From Hyaloscypha bicolor E (lineage: Eukaryota > Ascomycota > Leotiomycetes > Helotiales > Hyaloscyphaceae), in NCBI RefSeq assembly GCF_002865645.1, contig NW_020194628.1, positions 248,001 to 312,000 of the forward strand: a stretch of 64,000 bases of DNA, read 5' to 3'. The translations under genes and the position numbers were made by a program. Numbering within the stretch: position 1 is the stretch's first letter; every line of letters starts with the position of its first letter. A model generated the notes under the pieces. The model searched no databases. It was given only the letters and a program-made list of their open reading frames with translations, and was not told the origin of the DNA. Shown here in pieces: positions 56,705 through 64,000 of this stretch.

Positions 56705-59700
56705 ATGGTACCATCCCCTCTACTTCCGAGTCTCTGGACCATCTGCTCATGCAATCAGGTTCTCTTCAAGCGAAAGCCGGTCCAATATCAGCCCAAGCCG
56801 CACATTGAAAATGACGAGACCGAGGTAAGCAATCCGGGGAGGACATAAGGCAAGTATGCGGTAGCTGATTCCAGGGACAGGTTTGGGTGATCAAGGCCAC
56901 TGGAGAGATATTTATAGACTATGAGCAATACCTGGCTCGGTATACACCTCTTTTCCACGTCTGCTGTTCGATATGCTAACATTTTGCAGAATGGACTTTT
57001 ACAAGCAGGTTAGCAGAACCCCTGCCCTAATACCAATACCCGACTTGTTCTAACAATCTCCAGCGACGATTCATCTGCCAAATCACTGGACACTCTGGAT
57101 TGTCGTTCTTTGAAGCACTGAAGTCTGAGGTACATCATGTCCCGTTAGCTATTCTTGTATTTTGGGCCGTGCTAACTTGTCTATAGCTTGCAGGCGCGCA
57201 AGAAGTTGAAGAGGCATTCCCCGAAGCTTTGAAAGGTCCGATTCTAAGACGCGTACAATTCCAAACTATATCTCGAATCGATACCCTCGTCGACCTCATC
57301 TTTGACGAATTTCGATCCGACTACTACCCGGGCGAGGCGGTCACAGTACACGTAGTCACTGGCGAACGACTCACAGGAATTGTCAGGGATAAAACACGCT
57401 TTGGATCGAAGGTTCTACCAGATGGCACGGTTAGTGCACCATTCTCACGGTATTTCGTCAGCCTTGACAATCGCCCTACCGAGGAAGCCGTCGTAGATGA
57501 CGCGCATATCACACGGGATCGCAAGATCTTCACAAAGCAGGTTCTGCGGTCATTCATCAAGAAGACGGTTACGAGAGAGGCCTGGACCGGTGCGCCGTGG
57601 TTGGTGAAGCCGGAAGTTGCCCAAGTTTATCATATCGACACTCGAGTGCCTCCACATCTTCGTTACGAGAGCAAGGCCGCAGAGCGAAAACAAAAGCAAG
57701 CGCAGCAGAAGAATGGCCAGCCAGACTACGATGGAATGGTTGGCAGCTTTCAAGGAAATGCTTCACGACTACCTGAGTTGAAGCCAGCACCGAAGAGCCA
57801 CAAGAGCAAGCAGCAGCAACAGCAGCAAGGTCAGTTGGCTAAGAGTAAGCAGCAGTCATTCTTGAATCCTGCTCCTAACAATCCACTTCCTCCCCAATTC
57901 GTTCCTCAACCTCCTTACGTATCTCACACATTCCAAGCTGTCGGCCCACCTCCGCAAGTGGGACCCCATGGACCCCATTTCACCAACTACCACAACGCCA
58001 GCTTTACCTTTGCACCGCTGGCTTCGATGCCACCCGCTCCTCCGCCACCTCCACCCATCAAGTACCCCATCGAAGATCTGCAAGTTGCTCCAAGACACAA
58101 TGCGCCACAGCGACCGACACTCAAGTTCTTCTCCCAAGACACACCTTCAGACATTGGCACGACAAAAGGGGAAGGAAATGGCATTCTCATGAGGTCTATT
58201 GGACCGTTGCTGGAGTGTTGGGATACATTGAACGTTTATTGCGAGATTCTGAGGCTAGACTCGTTTACTTTTGACGATTTTGTTGAGGCGATGCAGTTCT
58301 CTTCAGAGGATGTTGACTGCGAATTATTTGTAGAGACGCATTGTGCCGCCTTGAAGATGCTTGTTAGTTCTGAGGCGGAAGGTGGAAAGATTCACGTCCA
58401 GTTACCAGATATGGACGAGGAGAGTGACGATGAGGATTCTGCTGCAGAGGCCAGCCCTGCTCCGACACCAACCCCTGAACCTGAACCGAAACCAAAAGGA
58501 AGAGCAACTCGGAGCAGTCTGGCGAAGGCCGAGGCCGAGGCACTCAAGGCTGAGCCGGAGCCCGCGAAGGAACCAACCCCAGAACCCCAGAGCCCTCATC
58601 GAGCAGCTGAGATGCAAGTAGAAATTGGCTGGATTGATCGTTTGAGAAAGCGTGACTTCAAGAACGGTGGTTGGCAGATCATCATGGTCGGACTGTTGCA
58701 TCAGCTTTCGAAGAGCCCTCGGAATTTCGAATCCTGCGAGATTCTTCTGAAAGAGCTTGCGCCTCTCGATATGCCACCTACTTCTGAGACTGCCCGCCAA
58801 CAATACGCCAAACTCGACGTTAACCTGAGAATCCAAGCCCTTCAGATTGTCTGCATGCTGATTGCAGAGACAAAGGCAGTCCGAAATTATATGGAGGAGT
58901 GCAGTGAGCAGATGACCTCATTCCGCAAGGAGAAAATCCAGTTCCAGCGTGATCGAAAAGCCTTGTAAGTAGCCACGTGATTAGTATTTATTTTTAATAC
59001 TGACCGGAGACAGACTTGAGGAACTCCGTCTATTGAACGAGGAGCGCAAGATTCTTCTCCCAGCGAATCTGCCGCCATCCCCGATTCCAGAGAACAAACC
59101 TCTGCATGGAGATGTCAAGATGACAGGGGTGGAGGAAAAGACCGGAGACGAGACTGAGGAGGAGATCATCGATACCGATGAAGATCCACATCTAGGAAGA
59201 TCGTTACGACGTGGTCTTGACCGAGCTGCAGAGAGGAAACGAAAGCGCGAGCTCGAGCAAGAGAAGAAGGAAAAGGCTGAAGCCGAGGCGAAGATTCCAA
59301 AGCAGTCGAAGCAATTCACGAAACTCATGAAGGACATCGCCAAGAAGGAAGAGGCAATCAAGGATTGCGAAGATGAGATCGCTATCCTGGACAACGATCT
59401 TCGAGAAGCAGATTGTCCGCGAACACGTGTTCTGGGCAAAGACCGATTCTGGAATCGATACTATTGGTTTGAGCGTAATGGCATGCCGTATGCTGGGATG
59501 CCAAACAGCTCAACAGCGGAATCAGGTTATGCTAACGGATGCATTTGGGTTCAGGGTCCTGATGATCTGGAGCGAGAGGGATATATTGACATGAAGCCGG
59601 ATTGGCAGAACGAGTACCGGATGAAATTTGGCATGTCGGTTCCGGAGCGAAAGAAAATGGAGGAAGGCGCCACGAGTCTCTTCACTGCACACCAATGGGG

Positions 59701-60127
59701 TTACATCGAGGATCCGGAGGCGCTTGATGGCTTAATTTCATGGCTTGATACTCGTGGAACCAACGAGGTGAAGCTGCACAAGGAACTCAAGCTTTACCGG
59801 GATAGGATTGCACGAAACATGGAAAAGCGAAAGGAATACCTCAACCCGGCGGAAGACAAGTCGGTCGATTCAGGTCCCAAGCGCATGTCGACCCGTCGGA
59901 AGGAGCAACACGTCGATCACACAGCTCATCGATGTCTGTCCTGGCACAACTCGATAGCCCTGGACGAACTAGGGCACTTGCATTCAGATCAACCGCGAGC
60001 ACGAAAGCCAGCGAAGAAGGCTGCAGCGCCACCGCCTATGGTTGAAGAGGAGCGGCAAACACGAAGTGAGGGGAAGGGCAAGAAGCAGAAAGGCTTGGGT
60101 CGGCAGGGCACGAGATACGAATTCTAA
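56705..60127 (+). CDS. itc1: ISWI chromatin-remodelling complex subunit Itc1 (WAC/DDT/WHIM protein)
   Basis: Accessory subunit that helps ISWI ATPase space nucleosomes; nuclear. Seven exons: 56705-56707 (only the ATG), 56759-56824, 56881-56939, 56990-57008 (19 nt), 57064-57129, 57187-58964 and 59014-60127, giving 1034 aa in frame. The N-terminal WAC domain reads VLFKRKPVQ, then EVWVIKATGEIFIDYEQYL, MDFYKQ and RRFICQITGHSGLSFFEALKSE, conserved among fungal Itc1. A DDT domain follows (LECWDTLNVYCEILRLDSFTF-type text near 58200-58300). Acidic and P/E-rich linkers come next, then WHIM motifs and a coiled coil (RKRKRELEQEKKEKAEAEAK), with WHIM-like RFWNRYYWFERNG. The basic C-terminus ends RQGTRYEF. 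The gene is essential-type housekeeping and shows no damage. Confidence 0.95.
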
Positions 60128-61778
60128 ACCGGGGTGCGTCTTTCATCATTCGATTGGGTTAGAGGCATCCTCACTAGGGCATCTTGTTATATAAGTTACT
60201 GTCATCTTGGACGGAGTACGGATTAGATTTGAGCATGGAGTATGGAGGCGGCACTTGCTGGTGTTGCTGCTGAAAAGTGGCCGGGCATGAAAAATTGGCG
60301 TTGTCTGAGTCGTCTGATCTTCATGGTCGGGCAGACAAAAGCTCCTGCAATTGCGATTGGGCTTTAGACAATGATGTTTGCGTACTATAAATAGCTTGCT
60401 AGGTCCGAATCAATTGGTTGATTTCAATCACGACTGCCTTGAGTATTTGTGTTTGTTGCCCGGTTTTTCGTGTGGCAAGTGCCTCGGGATACTTTTTGGC
60501 GATTGGTGTTTTTGTGGGCCCCAACCCCAACCATTGCTACCGCATTTCAATCTGAGCTACCCACGACGGGCCCAGCTAAAATACACCGTGTTTCCTTCTG
60601 GAAAACATGTTCCAAACTTCATTCATCAATCCTAACTCGGATAGCTCACAAGATCGAGTACCGAAGCAAAAGACAATCAAACTTTAAAAGATCACCATGG
60701 CTAGGTCAATCCCCCTCCGAAAATACAAGATGAGATGGACTTGCTAACACGCACAGTCACCATTTATTAGTAGAATTAAATATAATATCTTTAGATAATA
60801 AGGAAATATATTAAGTAATTTAGTGATTAAGTAGTTTATTTATATATAAATAAAGAATCGTGGTTTTGGGACTCCCCTAGAATAATATTAAGCTGCCTTG
60901 GTTAAGCGCAAACTTAGTAGCAGCGTATTAAATAGATACCTGTTAATACAAGTCAGGATTTAAGCACACATAGTGGGCCTTTATTTTGCACTCACTGCGT
61001 GTACATTACCCCGCTATGAAGCGAGTTTACCCCGCACCTCCTGAAAATGTACAGACTACTAGTACCATCAGTTTCTTGACAAGAAATAGTCATATTAATT
61101 TCGAATAACGTTTGATCGAACCTCAAGGGATCGGAGATATCCGGTGGGGGCAATAGATACCCATCGCGCCGCCTACTCTGAAGTTAAGATCACAAGCACC
61201 CTTTTCCGTGAAACTCCATCATGATTAAAACGAAACGGAACCGGCGGAAGTCAAAGTGGTGTCGAGTTAGAGGTCAATGGCCAGGCAAAATGACTAGTTG
61301 ATCAACTGATAAGGAGGGTCGATTAGAAGATCAATCAGAACCTCAGTTAAAGCCTCTTGAGATCGAAAACATGGCATTGATGCTGCCTGCCACGCAGGTG
61401 CAGAATTTATTTGGTTGCCGAAGCGGCTGCCCGGGACCGATTTCTCCCACGGGATCAAAAACTCCCCAAATTGCCGTCGCTGGGGGTCCATCGATAAATG
61501 CCGTTCTAGCCGATGGCTGTGAAGGGAGGGTTGAAGTTTTCAGAAGTAATAGAGACCGATCGGTTTCTTTCGCCGCCTGATTTGCCCAGCGATCGTGTAA
61601 CATGCCAAACGCCAACAGATAGAGACGGGAAAGCCGAACGAAAGCCGAAGGAAGGCAGGGATCACAACATCCCATCATTCCCAAGACTTCATGAGGATAC
61701 AGATGTCACGACATTACGATAATCCATCCTCAATATCCTCAATGCCGACATCGCGCCTCTCCAGCGAGCTCTGGCGTG
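60128..61778. other. Intergenic region between itc1 and the TF-like gene
   Basis: 3' region of itc1, a short AT-rich patch at 60760-60860, and the promoter side of the next gene. Overlapping open frames at 61343-61684 and 61371-61580 lie on opposite strands and show no family features. No gene supported. Confidence 0.45.
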
Positions 61779-63807
61779 ATGAGTACTTCATCGAAAAACA
61801 TGCGCAATGACAGAGCGCATGCCGTCGACAATGGAGCCGCCGGCGGCGTGTCCGGTAAGCCGCCATTCAACCTGGAGTTCGTCAACATGAATGTTGCTTC
61901 GAAAGCCGAAAAGCAGATGAATCAGAAGGTTATTCGTTCAATGGCCATGAGAAGCTACCGTCAGAAACAACAATTTCAACGAACGAAAGACGAGGAGACA
62001 AAGATCAGGAATAGAGCCAGGGCCGTACAGCCGCGCTCGGAGTGGAAGAGGTGCAATCACTCTGAAGCGCACTTCCAAACGCCTGAATCGAGCCATGCTT
62101 GGGCATCTGAAGTCGATATCTCCGATATCTCATGGCTGGTAAGCGCATCTCCCTCCAGCAACCTCAGTGATATTGATTCTGGATTCGAGGCGTCCCTGCG
62201 GAGCGCATCACCCCACAGCCACCACAGCGACGTTGATTCTGGGTTTGGCGAGTCTCCTCATCAAGGTAACGCTCTCAGTGATCGGAGGCCAAGAGATTTC
62301 GCCCCAGTTACCAGTCCGATTACCCTTCTGGGTGCTGGACGAATAGACCCCTTTCGAACGTCCTCGTCAGACACCGGCCCTTATATCCACGAACTAATTG
62401 ACCACTGTAAGTCTGTTTCGCACTGCAACGAAGATCTTTGGTTGGTAATCTCCCAGGACCATTGCTGATACCGGGTGCCAATAGCTGTTACCACGATATG
62501 GCCTGGATTTCGCGTCCGTGGCGATCAGGGCAGGGAACTTCCTTCGGCATGGCTTGCGAAGACGTACCAAAGACCAATTGCGATGCACGCACTGCTATTT
62601 GGTGCAGCCGTTCACATGGACGTCCTCCGACGGCCGCGAATAAACCTCGATAACCCGATCCGCTTACACCACAAAGTGCAAACGATGAAGCTGTTGAAAG
62701 AGGAGCTCCGAAGCCCTGAGAAGATGCCGCTAGACGATGTTATCTTATCTGTCTTGGCTTTGGGAACGAATGAAGTAGAAACAATGGTGAAGAATACAAG
62801 CTACCAGACTCGAGCACCTTTCAACTCGCCGCTGTCTAGCGCTCAGTGGCTCGATGTCTATGGAAGTATGTCTTCTGTTCCGGCCCACGTTGTCGCCATG
62901 CGGTCTCTAGTACGTCGCCGAGGCGGCTTGGAAAGTATCGAACTGCATGGTTTGGCGGAAGTCTTATCACTGTTAGTTCCAGACTTCTTGAATGATTCAT
63001 GGGGGACTTACACTTCGTCAAAACGAAAGGTATATACAGGGCATGTTGGTAACAGCTTTGAACTCTAGGTCCGATATTCTAGGATCTACACAGCATATGT
63101 GCAAACCATACTGGCCTCTGCTCCGACGGGCTATAACCACCGACGACGCTCATAGCGTTTCGCCTAGAAACCTTGGACAGGCATTTCAAACGCTCGTTTC
63201 TTTTGGAATCAACATCAATGCGGCCAATGTACTCCAGTCCATGGTTGACCTTACTTTTAACATCGAATCTCACTGCAGAGGAATTAACCTGATCTCGGAC
63301 CTCAAAGTCTTCATCGAGAAGCGAAATACCATACAACATAGTCTCATGTCATTGCCGACCGGGGATGAACTGGAATATGGAGAAATCAGCAGCGTATGCC
63401 TCTATGAATCGATTCGCCACGCGGCAATCATTTACAGTGTTGCGGTGACATTTCCCCTACCTCCTGTTAGTGGCATATTCCGAAAACTCGCTGGTAGTCT
63501 GAAAGACATCCTGGAAAAATCAAAACTCGATCCATGTTGGCAACTTTACCCGAAAACACTTCTGTGGATGCTGATTCTGGGTGGTATTGCTGCCTTAGAG
63601 ACAACGCACAGGGCTTGGTATGTTCGGAATTTGGCAGCTCTGTCGAATGCGTTGGACTTGACAGAATGGAAGGACATTGCAGAGGAAGCTGAAAACTATT
63701 TGTGGCTCGAAAGCGCTTGTGATGCTGGCGGGAGCAGTCTTTGGGATGAAGTGAAGAATGAGAGGCTTCTAGATGGAGGTGATGTTACAGAAATCCCAGG
63801 CTTTTGA
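61779..63807 (+). CDS. Fungal transcription-factor-like protein (DUF3468-type, no zinc cluster)
   Basis: Exons 61779-62406, 62485-62971 and 63069-63807 join in frame to 617 aa. It begins FNLEFVNMNVASKAE and has a basic stretch MAMRSYRQKQQFQRTKDEE in place of a zinc cluster. The central motif LLGAGRIDPF is followed by HELIDH, and after the splice AMHALLFGAAVHMDVLR. This organisation is common in fungal proteins that carry the regulatory half of Zn2Cys6 factors without the DNA-binding cysteines. The start is the first ATG (MSTSSKNMRND). Serine-rich text with two near-repeats (SDIDSGFEAS and SDVDSGFGES) precedes the domain. Target genes are unknown. No lesion seen. The window ends 193 bases downstream without another feature. 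Confidence 0.85.
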
Positions 63808-64000
63808 GTTCTCATGTGTGTGTGGAGGTAAAGCTTGAAAACGGTGGTTGGATTTCCGAGAAATTGAATGAAGGTACTGTATCAGAGGGGAACGAAAAAG
63901 TTCTTGAGACGTTTCCTCTGGCTTGGCTTTGGTGGACGGGGGAATCATGACAAAGCAAAGCCGTTGTCAGTCACTTGACCAGCGCTTTCCTAATAGGGAC

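Noticed and set aside
61170..61195. ACTCTGAAGTTAAGATCAC resembling part of a 5S rRNA
   Set aside because: Only about a dozen matching bases; the rest of a 5S gene and its internal promoter are not there.
1..64000. CRISPR array, prokaryotic operon or prophage
   Set aside because: The window is eukaryotic with spliceosomal introns; no regularly spaced identical repeats were seen.

Overview
The window is nuclear DNA of a filamentous ascomycete (Pezizomycotina, most likely a leotiomycete-type fungus). Genes carry many 45-100 nt GT-AG introns. The families are typically fungal: a PDR ABC transporter, Zn2Cys6 regulators, an XlnR-like activator, UstYa/DUF3328 proteins, a caspase-like C14 protein and the ISWI subunit Itc1. 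GC-balanced gene blocks alternate with very AT-rich, ORF-free blocks that look like RIP-degraded transposons. No gene is prokaryotic, and I saw no tRNA, rRNA or CRISPR array.

Layout. 0.2-4.7 kb: PDR-type ABC transporter (minus). 6.3-7.3 kb: a small TIR element and a broken protein-kinase-like gene. 7.9-13.9 kb: an intact cytochrome P450 and two UstYa-like genes, with a 606-bp TIR element between P450 and the first UstYa; this resembles a small secondary-metabolism tailoring set. 14.1-18.6 kb: AT-rich repeat block, a possible LTR remnant, and a clear hAT-type MITE with an 8-bp target duplication. 18.9-41.6 kb: a carbohydrate-related neighbourhood holding a secreted beta-helix protein, a short-chain dehydrogenase with one in-frame stop, an intracellular GH31 alpha-xylosidase, a divergent MFS sugar transporter and an XlnR/Xyr1-like Zn2Cys6 regulator. 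The transporter is cut in two by an 8.87-kb AT-rich element with 53-bp perfect terminal inverted repeats (about 28.24-37.11 kb). 42.3-45.4 kb: another AT-rich block, possibly headed by an LTR. 46.6-54.9 kb: a GPI-type cupredoxin protein, a frameshifted caspase-like gene, a decayed Zn2Cys6 regulator, and an amidohydrolase pseudogene carrying an ORF-bearing insertion. 56.7-63.8 kb: ISWI complex subunit Itc1 and a fungal transcription-factor-like protein.

How the genes may work together. Alpha-xylosidase, sugar transporter and XlnR-like regulator are adjacent and would form a compact module for importing and degrading xyloglucan- or xylose-type oligosaccharides. The transposon appears to have landed in a roughly 47-nt intron of the transporter, and the donor of that intron now reads AT instead of GT, a RIP-like G-to-A change. 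The module is therefore probably disabled at uptake while hydrolase and regulator stay intact. Exon structures were worked out by eye from splice signals, reading-frame continuity and family motifs; no alignment or database search was run.
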